The notes beneath the pieces were generated by a model. It was not told where the DNA came from, ran no database searches, and saw nothing but the letters and a program-made list of their open reading frames with translations. This document shows positions 7,380 through 17,776 of a stretch of 64,000 nt of DNA, in pieces (the first letter of the stretch is position 1; every line of letters begins with the position of its first letter). Source of the stretch: Nanchangia anserum (GTDB lineage Bacteria; Actinomycetota; Actinomycetes; Actinomycetales; Actinomycetaceae); assembly GCF_015240065.1 (NCBI RefSeq), contig NZ_CP060506.1, positions 248,001 through 312,000 on the forward strand, given 5' to 3'. Made by a program: the position numbers and the translations under genes.

Positions 7380-8090
7380 ATGTCGTTTGTTCTCAAAGAA
7401 GCCGATCCGCAGTTGCAGGCTGCCGTCGCGCATACGCGTCAGGTTGTCGCTCAGCTGCACGCCGAATTGCCGCGCTGGGGACTTGTGGTATGGACCGCGG
7501 GCAATGTATCGGAGCGTGTCCCCGGGGCCGACCTGTTCGTGATCAAGCCGTCAGGCGTCTCATACGATGAATTAAGTCCGGATGTCATGGTCGTGTGCGA
7601 CCTGGAGGGGCATAAGGTCACGGACGGTACGCCCGAATGGCTCACCCCGTCGTCTGACACGGCTGCTCACGCCTACGTTTACCGTCATATGCCCGAGGTC
7701 GGAGGCATCGTTCACACGCACTCGACATACGCCACCGCATGGGCGGCGCGTGGCGAAGAGATCCCGTGTGTTCTCACGATGATGGGTGACGAGTTTGGTG
7801 GCCCAATCCCTGTGGGTCCGTTTGCACTCATCGGCGACGACTCAATTGGGCGAGGCATCGTGGAGACCTTGAAGAATTCGCGTTCGCGCGCGGTACTGAT
7901 GAAGAACCACGGTCCGTTCACTGTTGGTCGTGATGGTCGTGATGCTGTGAAAGCCGCTGCTATGTGCGAGGAAGTTGCGCGCACCATCCACATCGCACGC
8001 GAGGGCGGAGACCTCGCACCGATCGCGCAGCACCACATTGACTCACTGTGGGATCGCTATCAAAACGTCTATGGCCAACACGAGGAGTAG
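7380..8090 (+). CDS. araD: L-ribulose-5-phosphate 4-epimerase
   Basis: A 236-aa class II aldolase-fold enzyme that interconverts L-ribulose 5-phosphate and D-xylulose 5-phosphate at the end of arabinose breakdown. Zinc-binding histidines are in [11 protein letters not shown] near residue 110 and KNHGPFTVG near residue 175. The phosphate-binding GNVSER turn is near residue 42. The ATG at 7380 follows a GAGGAAAA ribosome site. araA starts two bases after its stop codon, so the two are translated as an operon. A related fuculose aldolase role is less likely given araA. Confidence 0.92.
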   Translation: MSFVLKEADPQLQAAVAHTRQVVAQLHAELPRWGLVVWTAGNVSERVPGADLFVIKPSGVSYDELSPDVMVVCDLEGHKVTDGTPEWLTPSSDTAAHAYVYRHMPEVGGIVHTHSTYATAWAARGEEIPCVLTMMGDEFGGPIPVGPFALIGDDSIGRGIVETLKNSRSRAVLMKNHGPFTVGRDGRDAVKAAAMCEEVARTIHIAREGGDLAPIAQHHIDSLWDRYQNVYGQHEE

Positions 8091-8092
8091 TT

Positions 8093-9604
8093 ATGCGTAT
8101 CAATCCATACAGCGGGCGTGAAATCTGGTTTCTTACAGGCTCTCAAGACCTCTACGGGCCCGAAGCGTTGGCTTGTGTGGAAGAGCAATCCCGGGCTCTC
8201 GTCGCGATCCTCAACGATTCCGCGCAGCTGCCGTTAAAGGTTGTGTGGAAGCCGGTGTGCAAGGAACGCGACGGGATTCGTCGCATTGTCCTCGACGCCA
8301 ATGCCGATAATGCCTGCGTCGGCGTCATGATGTGGATGCACACATTTTCGCCGGCAAAGAACTGGGTTCTGGGCTTGAAGGCTCTAGACGTACCGCTGAT
8401 GCACCTGCACACGCAAGCATCGCCCCATTTGCCGTGGTCGAGCATCGACATGGACTATATGAACCTCAACCAGTCCGCACATGGCGATCGCGAATTTGGC
8501 TACATCCTTACGCGCATGGGTATCAGGCGTAAGACCGTCGTCGGGCATGTGTCCTACGAGCACACACGCCGCGAGATTGCGACGTGGATGAGGGCGGCTG
8601 TCGGGTGGGCTGAGCTACACGAGACACGCGTCGCTCGCATCGGCGACAACATGCGCAACGTTGCTGTTACCGAAGGTGATAAGACCGAGGCCGAGATCGC
8701 TCTGGGCGTTGCTGTTAACACGTGGCCCGTCAATGAAGCAGTGGATGCCGTAGCTTCGGTGGGCGATGCAGATGTCGAGACACTCATCGAGGAGTACGTG
8801 GCGACGTATCGCGTTGCGGGCGATCTCATGCCAGGAGCAGCTCGCCATAACTCACTGCGAGAGGCGGCGCGCCAGGAAATTGGTTTGCGACGCTTTCTCG
8901 CCGACCGCAACGCCAGCGCTTTCACCGATACCTTCGAAGATCTCGGTGGCCTCAAGCAGTTGCCCGGTCTCGCCGTACAGCGGCTCATGGCTGAAGGGTA
9001 CGGATTCGGCGCGGAGGGCGATTGGAAGACTGCTGTGCTCGTGCGCTTGGCGAAGGTCATGGGATATGGATTGCCGGGCGGTGCCTCACTCATGGAGGAC
9101 TATTGCTACGAGATGGCGCCGGGCAGTGAGCGGATCCTTGGAGCCCATATGCTCGAGATCTGTCCGAGTCTGACGGGATCGACTCCGTCGTTGGAGATTC
9201 ACCCGCTCGATATTGGTGGGCGCGAGGACCCAGTGCGGTTGGTATTTGATACTGATCCCGGCGAGGCGGTCGTCGTGGCACTATCGGACATGCGCGATCG
9301 ATTCCGGTTGACAGCAAATGTCGTCGACGTCGTCGGTCCCAGCGAGCCTCTCGATAATCTCCCCGTTGCTTCTGCCGTGTGGGTTCCACGTCCAGATTTC
9401 TCCACATCGGTTCGGTGTTGGTTGGCAGCTGGCGGTGCCCACCACACGGTGATGACCACCCAATGCGGCCTCGATGTATGGCGTGATTTCGCGACTGTTG
9501 CCGAGATGGAGCTGGCTGCTATCGACTCCGACACGTCGGTGACGGCATTTGAAGATCGACTGGCCTGGAACAACGTCTACTGGAGGATGGCGCAGAGCGT
9601 GTAG
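8093..9604 (+). CDS. araA: L-arabinose isomerase
   Basis: At 503 aa it matches the usual 500 of AraA, which converts L-arabinose to L-ribulose in the cytoplasm using Mn2+. The N-terminal [17 protein letters not shown] block is the family signature. The start at 8093 has GAGGAG eight bases upstream, inside the end of araD. There is no ribulokinase gene (araB) anywhere in the window, so the kinase step must be encoded elsewhere. Confidence 0.96.
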   Translation: MRINPYSGREIWFLTGSQDLYGPEALACVEEQSRALVAILNDSAQLPLKVVWKPVCKERDGIRRIVLDANADNACVGVMMWMHTFSPAKNWVLGLKALDVPLMHLHTQASPHLPWSSIDMDYMNLNQSAHGDREFGYILTRMGIRRKTVVGHVSYEHTRREIATWMRAAVGWAELHETRVARIGDNMRNVAVTEGDKTEAEIALGVAVNTWPVNEAVDAVASVGDADVETLIEEYVATYRVAGDLMPGAARHNSLREAARQEIGLRRFLADRNASAFTDTFEDLGGLKQLPGLAVQRLMAEGYGFGAEGDWKTAVLVRLAKVMGYGLPGGASLMEDYCYEMAPGSERILGAHMLEICPSLTGSTPSLEIHPLDIGGREDPVRLVFDTDPGEAVVVALSDMRDRFRLTANVVDVVGPSEPLDNLPVASAVWVPRPDFSTSVRCWLAAGGAHHTVMTTQCGLDVWRDFATVAEMELAAIDSDTSVTAFEDRLAWNNVYWRMAQSV

Positions 9605-9827
9605 GACCCGCTTGCGGGATGCTGTGCCTGAGACGGGCAGGGGATGCGCTGACGTGTCTCCCAGTCGAGCCGTCGCCTATGGCGTATCGTCATGCGCATA
9701 GAGGGGAGTGGTTGCCGGCAATTGTGCGCGGCAGTTAGGTCGTCGCACGCAGCGGAGGCCGCAGCTGTGTAGGAGCTGCTGAAGTGTCCCACTGGTGGGG
9801 TGGCAGCCCGTGATGAAGGAGCGAAGG

Positions 9828-11474
9828 ATGTCCTCACGTAGGGATATTGACCTATCCTCAATGGATCGATCTGCGCTGCAGCGGCTTATCGATGCTACGC
9901 CTGCGTCAGGAAAACGGCGCGGCATGATCGCCCTGACTGCGGTCGCAACTTTGGGCTCGGTGTTGTTCGGCTACGACACGGGCGTGATATCGGGGGCATT
10001 GCCGTACATGTATATGCCGGCTGGTGCCGGTGGTATGCATCTGAATGCAGCAGAGGAAGGCTTGGTCGGGTCGATCCTCACCTTTGGCGCGGCGTGCGGT
10101 GCGTTGGTCGGTGGGCGTCTCTCGGATCGATACGGTCGTCGACACAATCTGTTGCTGCTAGCCCTGTTGTTCATAGTCGGCGCATTGGGAAATACATTTT
10201 CCCCAAACATCTGGGTGATGTATGTTTTCCGTTTTGTCTTGGGACTGGCCGTGGGTGGTGCCTCAGCTACGGTTCCCGTTTTTCTGGCAGAGACCGCACC
10301 TAAACACATTCGTGGCACGATTGTTGCGCTCGATCAGCTAATGATCGTCACGGGCCAACTCCTCGCGTTTGCCATGAACACGGCAATCGCTGCCTACTCG
10401 GGCGGCCCGTATATCATTGTTGAGCGCGATCCCGCTGGCCTCCTCGCACCTGGTGATCACGTCTGGGACGAGGTGGCAGCTCTGCAGGGCACCCATTTTG
10501 GTGGTTCGGAGGAGGCGTTCCGCCAGTTCACTCAGAACCTTGTTCTTGCGGACGGTAATGGGTCTACCTGGCGATTCATGATCGTCTTGTGTACCGTGCC
10601 AGCCATCGGTTTGTGGCTGGGCATGCGGCTGATGCCCGAATCGTCGCGCTGGTATCTCGCTCACAACCGCCCATATGAGGCTATCGGTGCGCTCAAGCGC
10701 ATTCGGTCCACTGACAGCGATGCCATAACAGAAGAGATGACGGAGATGGCGCGCTTGGCGCGCAAGGAAGAGCATGCCAAGCGCTTGACCTTCCGCGACG
10801 TTGTGGCCACTCCCTGGCTACGCAAACTTCTGCTCGTTGGCATGTTCTTGGCGATCGTGAACCAGACGACAGGTGTCAACACGGTGATCTATTACGCGCC
10901 GAAGATCCTCACCTTCGCGGGGATGGGGACGTCTGCGGCGATTGGTGCGCAGATGGCAAATGGTGTCATGTCGGTTATCGGATCTCTGCTTGGACTTGTC
11001 CTCATCATGAAATTCACCCGGCGTGCGATTCTTATCGCGGACGTCATCGGTGCGGGGCTGGCGCTGCTGACGATCGCCGGTATTTTCCACTTTACGATCG
11101 CTCCGGCGATAGCGGCGAATGGGCGGCCACCGGTTTGGGCGTCGTATTCGATCCTCGCCGTCATGGGGATTTTCATGCTTATTGTGCAGTCGTCGAATGG
11201 TACGGTCATTTGGACGATGCTTGGTGAGATATTCCCGGCGTCTGCTCGCGGGATCATGAACGGTACGGCGGTTTTCTGCATGTGGATTGCCAATGCCGCG
11301 ATTACTGCTGTCTTCCCAACGATGATGACGACGCTGGGTGGTGGCCTCACATACACGATGTTCGGCGTCTTCAACCTGCTGGTGGCGGTGGTGCTGTGGA
11401 AGATCATGCCCGAGACGGCGAATAAGACGATGGAGGAGATCGAAGAGTACGTGCGCGCGCGATATGACACGTAG
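9828..11474 (+). CDS. MFS sugar porter (arabinose/xylose:H+ symporter type)
   Basis: A 548-aa twelve-segment transporter of the sugar porter family. Family motifs are LFGYDTGVISGALPYM near residue 44, DRYGRR after TM2, PESSRWYLAHNR before TM7, and PETANKTMEEIE after TM12. A stretch of about 60 residues between TM5 and TM6 is longer than usual and resembles the XylE/AraE loop. The ATG at 9828 has AAGGAG upstream. Its place after araA suggests pentose uptake, most likely arabinose. Confidence 0.9.
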   Translation: MSSRRDIDLSSMDRSALQRLIDATPASGKRRGMIALTAVATLGSVLFGYDTGVISGALPYMYMPAGAGGMHLNAAEEGLVGSILTFGAACGALVGGRLSDRYGRRHNLLLLALLFIVGALGNTFSPNIWVMYVFRFVLGLAVGGASATVPVFLAETAPKHIRGTIVALDQLMIVTGQLLAFAMNTAIAAYSGGPYIIVERDPAGLLAPGDHVWDEVAALQGTHFGGSEEAFRQFTQNLVLADGNGSTWRFMIVLCTVPAIGLWLGMRLMPESSRWYLAHNRPYEAIGALKRIRSTDSDAITEEMTEMARLARKEEHAKRLTFRDVVATPWLRKLLLVGMFLAIVNQTTGVNTVIYYAPKILTFAGMGTSAAIGAQMANGVMSVIGSLLGLVLIMKFTRRAILIADVIGAGLALLTIAGIFHFTIAPAIAANGRPPVWASYSILAVMGIFMLIVQSSNGTVIWTMLGEIFPASARGIMNGTAVFCMWIANAAITAVFPTMMTTLGGGLTYTMFGVFNLLVAVVLWKIMPETANKTMEEIEEYVRARYDT

Positions 11475-11550
11475 AGCTTCGCTTTGCCGCGGCGAATACA
11501 CGCGGCGGTGATGTGTCGGGGCGGAATAAGGATGTGACGGGAGGCCAGAG

Positions 11551-12927
11551 TTGAGACACGAGTTGACGCGCGATGCGGTCAACGCTCAGGTGATGGCGTC
11601 CTATCCGCACACTGCAATGCCGTTAATGCGCCTCGTCATCTTGCATATGATCGGCGGGTTCGCGACCGGCGTCGTCGGAGCGGGACTCGCGTTGGCCGCT
11701 ATGGCTCACTCTCTGGGAGAAACCAGATGGATGGGGCCGTTACATCTCGGTGTTTTTGCCGGCGGGATCCTGTTAGGTGCGGTTGGTGACGCGTCGCTGC
11801 GCGCACGGATAGAGCCGCGGCTAGCGGCGATGTGTGCGTGGGGCATAACGGCTGTGGGTGTTGCGTTACCGGTGCTTGCTGGGCGAGCAATTGTTGGGGC
11901 AACGATCGTTGTGGCGACAACGATGCACACCCGATTGACAGTTGACTGTGTTCCGTTGGAGAAGCGTGCCACAATGCGATGGGCGCAGTGGGTGGCGACC
12001 GTCCTCGGTATGGTGGCCGCGTTAAGTCTTGGCACTGCGCTGTTGTCGGTGTCAGAAAGCGGGATAGCCAGCGGCAATGTCAATATCGTTATGCGCGGAT
12101 CTGGAGTGGCGGCCGCGCTGGCCGCTGCCGTGGCTTTGGTGGGAATGCCGCGATCGCCGCGTGCGCTCCTCATGCGTGGCGATGTCGTCGCGGGGGTGAA
12201 AGCTCTCCTCGATTCCGGTCGAGCGACGCGAGCAACGTGTGCTGATGAAGCGATCAGAATCCTCATCGGTACCGATCTCGTTGATCTTGGACATCGGCGA
12301 GTGGTCAGCGCGGCGGGCAGGAGGGCCATGCGAGTGGGCTACGCCATCGCCGCCGTGCTGGGTTTTTCGGGTATTGCGACGTGGGCGCTTGTGGGACCGC
12401 TCGTCCTCCTACATGCTGGTGCATCGAGCGCCGCGTCTGCGATGTTTTCGCTTGCGGGATTTGCCCTCGCCGCAATCGCTCTCATTGCCTATTTCGCTCC
12501 GCAATCACCTATTGCGGTGACGCTACATACAGATCCTGAGCGGATGGTGCTGCACGCCGGTCTTGCCAACATGATGACGCTACTTCTGGCGGCGCTGTGG
12601 GCGGCGACCGGTCCTGCCGACACCCTGTTTATTCCGCTCGCGGCGGCTGAAATCATCTCTGTCGTTACGTCGGTCGGAATAATGATGCCTGCTGGTGTTG
12701 TCGCTATTCGCCAGGTGGTTCCCTCGTTCCGTCTGCGTCACGCCCGAGCGATTCTGTATAGCGCACACACGCTCTCAGTCGTTGTGGCTGCCCTATTAGT
12801 AGCGGTAGGGCACGTGTCCGTTCTGCTCGTCGCCGGACTAGCCGGGCAGGCAGGGGCACTTGCCTGGTCGGCGTGGGAAGCGCGACGTCGTCCTGATCCC
12901 GATATTGTGTTTGAGAACGGAAAGTAG
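11551..12927 (+). CDS. MFS-like membrane protein
   Basis: A 458-aa protein with about 12 hydrophobic segments and a long loop after TM6, the layout of major facilitator transporters. No substrate motif is recognised. The TTG at 11551 is taken as start because GGGAGG lies about seven bases upstream; ATG at 11593 is the alternative. It lies between the sugar porter and the LacI regulator on the same strand and so may handle a related sugar or an efflux product. Confidence 0.65.
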   Translation: MRHELTRDAVNAQVMASYPHTAMPLMRLVILHMIGGFATGVVGAGLALAAMAHSLGETRWMGPLHLGVFAGGILLGAVGDASLRARIEPRLAAMCAWGITAVGVALPVLAGRAIVGATIVVATTMHTRLTVDCVPLEKRATMRWAQWVATVLGMVAALSLGTALLSVSESGIASGNVNIVMRGSGVAAALAAAVALVGMPRSPRALLMRGDVVAGVKALLDSGRATRATCADEAIRILIGTDLVDLGHRRVVSAAGRRAMRVGYAIAAVLGFSGIATWALVGPLVLLHAGASSAASAMFSLAGFALAAIALIAYFAPQSPIAVTLHTDPERMVLHAGLANMMTLLLAALWAATGPADTLFIPLAAAEIISVVTSVGIMMPAGVVAIRQVVPSFRLRHARAILYSAHTLSVVVAALLVAVGHVSVLLVAGLAGQAGALAWSAWEARRRPDPDIVFENGK

Positions 12928-12936
12928 GACTGAGGC

Positions 12937-13974
12937 GTGGCAGTAACCCAGGAAGATGTTGCCCGAAAAGCAGGCGTGTCGCGTCAGCTTGTTTCCCTGG
13001 TAGTCCGCGGCGATCCGCGAGTGTCGGCTGAGCGCCGTCGCGCGGTCAAGCAGGCAATGGCCGAACTCAACTATCGTCCCAACGCCGCGGCGCGCGCCCT
13101 GGCTGAACGGCGTTCGAACATCGTTGGTGTGGTACTCCCCGCTTTTTCCAATCCCTATTTCGGAAATATCGTCGAAGCGTTGCGTGAGCCGTGCCATGAT
13201 CGAGGGCTCACGCCGCTGGTCGCGTTTAGTCAGGAATCCCCGAAAATTGAGGCCGAGGCCATCGATCATTTTATTCAAACTGGCGTTGCCGCAGTTATCG
13301 TTGTCGCCCCCATTCAGGCACCAGAGAGTCTTCGGCGAGTGGCCGAAGACATTCCACTTGTCGTCGCAGCTCGCGAACCTATGGGTGGGTACATCGACAC
13401 CATCACATCCGCCAATCGCACGGGTGCAAAGATCGCGACACAGCATGCGTTGGATGTCGGATACGAGCGTGTGATCTACGTGGGACGAACGCACCCCGTA
13501 GACGGTTCGGTTTCTAGTCGTCGCGAACTTGGATATCTCGATGCCTTAGCCCAGGCTGGGCGCATTGACGAAGCCTTGACTGTGTTAACGAAGGAAGCTG
13601 TCGGGCAGACGCTTGAAGAAGTTTTCGACGAGGTTGGGTCGACGAATTGTTGTTTCGTCGTCGTCAACGACATGCTGGCGATCGAGATCGTGGCGGAACT
13701 CGGGCTGCGCGGAATTCAGCCGGGGCTCGAGGTAGGCGTTATCGGCTACGACAACACCTATTTGGCTGGACTGCACGGCTTTCAGATCACGTCGATGGAT
13801 CCGAACTACGCCGCGACCGCAGAGGCGATCCTCGAGGCGGTGACGGAACGAATCCATCAGCCAGATTTGGATGGCCGTCATCGTACGATCACGCCGCATT
13901 TGGTGAAACGGGCCTCATCGCGTCGGCATACGTGGGGCACCCATGCGGCTCGCCGGAGGACGTCGCAGGGGTGA
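12937..13974 (+). CDS. LacI-family transcriptional regulator
   Basis: A 345-aa repressor. Residues 2-50 form the LacI helix-turn-helix (TQEDVARKAGVSRQLVSLVV) followed by the hinge helix PNAAARALAERR. The rest is a periplasmic-binding-like effector domain, with VGVIGYDNTYLAG near residue 268. It starts with GTG ten bases after the preceding gene. It probably senses a pentose or a pathway sugar and binds the operator at 7310-7323. The residues after about 330 are arginine-rich and atypical. Confidence 0.9.
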   Translation: MAVTQEDVARKAGVSRQLVSLVVRGDPRVSAERRRAVKQAMAELNYRPNAAARALAERRSNIVGVVLPAFSNPYFGNIVEALREPCHDRGLTPLVAFSQESPKIEAEAIDHFIQTGVAAVIVVAPIQAPESLRRVAEDIPLVVAAREPMGGYIDTITSANRTGAKIATQHALDVGYERVIYVGRTHPVDGSVSSRRELGYLDALAQAGRIDEALTVLTKEAVGQTLEEVFDEVGSTNCCFVVVNDMLAIEIVAELGLRGIQPGLEVGVIGYDNTYLAGLHGFQITSMDPNYAATAEAILEAVTERIHQPDLDGRHRTITPHLVKRASSRRHTWGTHAARRRTSQG

Positions 13975-14086
13975 GGTTGCGGCATGCTGTCTAAGGAATG
14001 GTGAGGTAAAGCGACGGCGCCACGGGGGCGTTCAGGTCGGATCGTGACGCTGTAGGGGGAGCGCTGGCAGGGTGTAGCGTAAAACG

Positions 14087-15196
14087 GTGAGTGTGTTTTC
14101 TCGTGTTCCCCAGCTCGCTCCCGGCGTGGTGCTGTCATGTGTGATCGCCGCCATTGCTTACGCAATTAACCTGGCGGTTCCGCTGGTCTCGGCATTGCTG
14201 TGTGCGATTATTCTCGGCGTCGTCGTACGCAACGTTGGTTTGATCCCCTCGCGTGCGGAAGCCGGAGTGAAGTTTTCGTCAAAGACGATCCTGCGCATCG
14301 GCGTCGTCCTGTTGGGGCTGCGGCTGTCGATTCCGCAGGTTATGGAGCTGGGCGTTGGACCGATTGTGGTCATCATTGCCACGGTTGTTCTCACGTTCCT
14401 TATCACGCGGGCGCTCGGACGGCTCCTTAAGGTGGCGCACACCACGTCCTTGCTAACGGCGACGGGGACGGCAATCTGTGGTGCGGCTGCCGTGGCCGGT
14501 ATGTCGGCAGTTGTCCGCCGGACTGATGACTACGATCCTCATGCGCACGACGAAGATATTGAGGACGCGGCGGCGACGGCGATCGCCTCCGTGACGATTT
14601 TTGGCACGATCGCCATGCTTGTCGTGCCGTGGTTGTGCACCGTAATGGGATTAAGCACTCAGGCCGCGGGAGTATGGATTGGTGCGTCCATCCACGAGGT
14701 TGGCCAAGTCGTCGCGGCTGCCGGGTTCATCTCGCCCGAGGTGACGGACGTAGCGACGGTGACGAAGCTTGGTCGCGTGGTGCTTCTTGCGCCGCTGGTC
14801 GCCATCATGGGATTCCTCGAAGGTCGCGCGTCGACGGCTCGCTACGCTGCCAGCCTTGAGGCTCGCGAGGTCGAGCAGGTTCTCGAGGGGGAGCCCGTGG
14901 ATCACGACCGCGCCGCCAAAGTACATCCGCCGATCATGCCACTGTTCGTCGTTGGCTTCCTCATCTGCGTTGTTATTCGTTCCCTTATCGGCTCTCCAGA
15001 GACTCTCATGCCATTCTTTAATGGTGCCGATACCGTTGCCACGCTCCTACTGACGATTGCTATGGGGGCGATGGGCGCTGGCGTCAATTTGAAGACGATC
15101 GTGACGACTGGTGCGCGCGCGCTACTGCTTGGCGTTATCGCCTGCGTGGTCGCTGGCGCCACGTCGTTGGCATTGACGTTGGCTTTTGTCGATTAA
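14087..15196 (+). CDS. YeiH-family putative sulfate exporter
   Basis: A 369-aa membrane protein with about ten hydrophobic segments. Family-typical pieces include KTILRIGVVLLGLRLS near residue 65, TGTAICGAAAVAGMSAVV near residue 125 and WIGASIHEVGQVVAAA near residue 198. UPF0324/YeiH proteins are only provisionally linked to sulfur export. The GTG at 14087 gives a start close to the first membrane segment. Its end overlaps no confirmed start of the next gene. Confidence 0.87.
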   Translation: MSVFSRVPQLAPGVVLSCVIAAIAYAINLAVPLVSALLCAIILGVVVRNVGLIPSRAEAGVKFSSKTILRIGVVLLGLRLSIPQVMELGVGPIVVIIATVVLTFLITRALGRLLKVAHTTSLLTATGTAICGAAAVAGMSAVVRRTDDYDPHAHDEDIEDAAATAIASVTIFGTIAMLVVPWLCTVMGLSTQAAGVWIGASIHEVGQVVAAAGFISPEVTDVATVTKLGRVVLLAPLVAIMGFLEGRASTARYAASLEAREVEQVLEGEPVDHDRAAKVHPPIMPLFVVGFLICVVIRSLIGSPETLMPFFNGADTVATLLLTIAMGAMGAGVNLKTIVTTGARALLLGVIACVVAGATSLALTLAFVD

Positions 15197-15212
15197 TGAT
15201 CGGTGTAGATTT

Positions 15213-16142
15213 GTGAGTGCGAGCGGATGCGGGCGATATGCCCCTACTCCATCGGGTGATCTCCACATCGGCAATCTGCGCACAGCGATTCTCGCGTGGT
15301 CTTTGGCGCGCCGTTCCGGGCGCCGATTCCACCTGCGCATGGAAGATACGGAGCGCGTCGTACCGGGCGCGCGTGAACGTCAGTTACACGACCTGCGTTT
15401 AATCGGGATCGATTGGGATGGCGAGGTCGTCAGCCAGCGTGCTCGCGCGGTAGCCCACGCCGATGCGTTAGCGAAGTTGACTGCACAAGGTCTTACCTAT
15501 GAGTGCTACTGCACCCGGAAAGATATTCGGGAAGCTGCATCGGCACCTAACGCCCCCGTCGGGTTCTATCCAGGAACATGCCGCGATCTTGACGAAGCAG
15601 CGCGGCAACGAGGACGACGTCGATTGGCAGCGCTTGGCCGTCAACCCGCTTTGCGCCTGCGTGCCGATGGGGCACGATGGCACGTCGATGATGCGATCTA
15701 CGGAACATACGAGTCGTTGGTTGATGACGTGGTGCTCAGACGTGGCGATGGCGTCGTCGCTTACAATCTCGCCGTCGTCGTTGATGACGCGTGGGCGGGC
15801 GTCGATCACGTGTGCCGTGGAGACGACCTGCTGCCATCGGCACCCTCGCAGGCCTATATCGCGCATCTGTTAGGACTCCAGCCAACGCCGAAGTACGCGC
15901 ATGTGCCACTGGTCGTTAACGCTCATGGACAACGTTTGGCCAAGCGAGATGGCGCGGTGACATTAGCCGATCTCTCGGCGCTGGGATGGTCAAGCGGTGA
16001 CGTCGTCGAAGCGATTGGACGCTCGTTAGGCATATACGGGGCACGTGTGGCATTGGACATTAGTGAATGTCTGGACGTTGAGGTGCTACGGCGCCTTCGA
16101 GGCACCGCGTGGGTCTTCACTGCGCCGAAAGCCACATCCTGA
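15213..16142 (+). CDS. gluQ: Glutamyl-Q tRNA(Asp) synthetase
   Basis: A 309-aa truncated glutamyl-tRNA synthetase that would attach glutamate to queuosine in tRNA(Asp). The class I HIGH equivalent is PTPSGDLHIGNLRT near residue 10, and the KMSKS equivalent is AKRDGAVTLADL near residue 240. Zinc ligands are in CYCTRKD and PGTCRD around residues 98-125. It lacks the anticodon-binding half of GluRS, as expected. I prefer the GTG at 15213, since it gives the usual short N-terminus. A longer TTG start at 15186 overlaps yeiH. Confidence 0.9.
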   Translation: MSASGCGRYAPTPSGDLHIGNLRTAILAWSLARRSGRRFHLRMEDTERVVPGARERQLHDLRLIGIDWDGEVVSQRARAVAHADALAKLTAQGLTYECYCTRKDIREAASAPNAPVGFYPGTCRDLDEAARQRGRRRLAALGRQPALRLRADGARWHVDDAIYGTYESLVDDVVLRRGDGVVAYNLAVVVDDAWAGVDHVCRGDDLLPSAPSQAYIAHLLGLQPTPKYAHVPLVVNAHGQRLAKRDGAVTLADLSALGWSSGDVVEAIGRSLGIYGARVALDISECLDVEVLRRLRGTAWVFTAPKATS

Positions 16143-16219
16143 CCTGCCCGTGCGAGTGAGGCTCTCGTCTGCCAGATACCTCCTACGATGAGGGGAGACC
16201 CCTTTTCGAGGAGGACGAT

Positions 16220-17587
16220 ATGTCCCAGCAACCTGCGTCACCGTCAGCAGTCGCCCCATCAAGTCGCCAGGTCCCTCAGCGCACTCGGCCGGTGCTGATC
16301 GCGATCATCGCCGTTATCACCATTGCCATTCTTGCGATGCTTGGATTAATAGGCCTCAAAGTAATGAAGGGGCAGGATTCGCTCCGTTCCGGCGTGAAAA
16401 CGGTGGGGGCTGCGCAGTTGCCAGAACCTGCATTTCCGCTAGCGGTTGGGTCGACTCGGGACGCAGTGTATAGTCTCGCGCTGATCAGCGACGCGACGAA
16501 TCGTGACCAGGTCACGGCAGCTATTTTCCGAAGAGATTTTGGATCGCGCGAAGCGGTGCGCAGCGGTAGCATTGACGCCGATCTTGACCGTGTACTCGAG
16601 GATCCGCGAGCGGCATTGTGTCAGGAAGTGAACAATCTGCCCTGTCAGGCCAGGACTGCTGAGCAAATCGATGGATGGACGTGGGATCCCGCGGATCTGT
16701 TGTGGCAGAAAAATGGTAAGCGGCTCATGGCCGATATCGTGTACGGCGAGGTCGACGGCGTTGTCTTGGGTGCGTCAACAACCTCAATGGTTGGTGACGG
16801 TCAGCAAGATCGCGACGCACCCGTAAATGAGATTATGGCTTTTGATCCCGATAGCGGTCGCATACTGTGGACGAAGCGGTATGACCACCCCGTCATCTTT
16901 TCGCTTGATGGGGAACGAATCGCTGGGGTGACAGTGCGCTATGGTGATGACGGCGATCAGCCGCAGCAGACGAACAACCACATGTTTGAACTCGTTGGCG
17001 CTGACGCGGCCGATAGCGAAGCCGTGTCCGCACCGCTGCAAACCGATTCAGGATCCCAACCACGCGATGCGATTCGCGCCTTCGACTTTGGTAACGCTAC
17101 GTGGAAAATGCAAGAGGGTGACGATGCCATTCATACATGCCACTTTGTCGATGGGACATGCTCGCCGGATGACGAGACAGGTGCCATTTCACCCGAGATC
17201 CCCGCGCTTGAGGTGAATTCCCATAATGGCGGCATTATCTATGGAGACGTTGACGGCGACGGATATGAGGATGCCGTAGTCGCGCTGTCTCGAGATTTCG
17301 CACGTTACGGTGGTAACGCTTGGCAAGTGGAGTATTACGTGTGGCTATGGGATTCGAGCCGGCATGAGGCCAAGAACGTCCTCACTCCATTAGCGTCCTC
17401 TGGACGATGCGGGCCGCGGATACGCGAGGTGCGCATCGTCAACGGACTCGTCGAATACACGTGGCAAGATGAGGCCGACGGCGATAGCTGCGCGTCAGGG
17501 CCCTCGGGTGCTATGAATACTGCGCGGGTGCGGGTGCGTGCACGCGACGCAGCTTTCGTCGTGGTGGAGGGCCTACCAATCGAGTAG
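16220..17587 (+). CDS. Membrane-anchored extracellular protein with FG-GAP-like motif
   Basis: A 455-aa protein. Residues 1-28 are cytoplasmic and proline-rich, 29-52 are a single membrane segment, and the rest would lie outside the cell. A calcium-binding-like DVDGDGYEDAVV motif near residue 343 resembles one blade of an FG-GAP/VCBS repeat. Paired cysteines in the ectodomain could form disulphides. No enzyme motif is visible. GAGGAGGA precedes the ATG. I do not recognise a named family. Confidence 0.7.
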   Translation: MSQQPASPSAVAPSSRQVPQRTRPVLIAIIAVITIAILAMLGLIGLKVMKGQDSLRSGVKTVGAAQLPEPAFPLAVGSTRDAVYSLALISDATNRDQVTAAIFRRDFGSREAVRSGSIDADLDRVLEDPRAALCQEVNNLPCQARTAEQIDGWTWDPADLLWQKNGKRLMADIVYGEVDGVVLGASTTSMVGDGQQDRDAPVNEIMAFDPDSGRILWTKRYDHPVIFSLDGERIAGVTVRYGDDGDQPQQTNNHMFELVGADAADSEAVSAPLQTDSGSQPRDAIRAFDFGNATWKMQEGDDAIHTCHFVDGTCSPDDETGAISPEIPALEVNSHNGGIIYGDVDGDGYEDAVVALSRDFARYGGNAWQVEYYVWLWDSSRHEAKNVLTPLASSGRCGPRIREVRIVNGLVEYTWQDEADGDSCASGPSGAMNTARVRVRARDAAFVVVEGLPIE

Positions 17588-17776
17588 AACAGGTAACGCT
17601 CAGCAGTGAGCGTGGCTACGTTGCTCACGCCCGCAGCCCAGCGATGTGACGGTTACGAGTGGCGCGTGGTGCTGTGCAGCGAACGAGTGTGCATTTCACT
17701 GTCAGACACGGTTACGCTAAGACCCCGACACATCTCAAGCGGGCTAAGCGCGCATAGATACAGATCGGGGGCCTTG

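Noticed and set aside
10818-11582. Long open frame antisense to the sugar porter
   Set aside because: It mirrors a well-conserved transporter gene, has arginine- and histidine-rich low-quality sequence, and no ribosome site.
17588-17776. Riboswitch or attenuator in front of the permease
   Set aside because: There are short hairpins but no recognised aptamer core or terminator pair.
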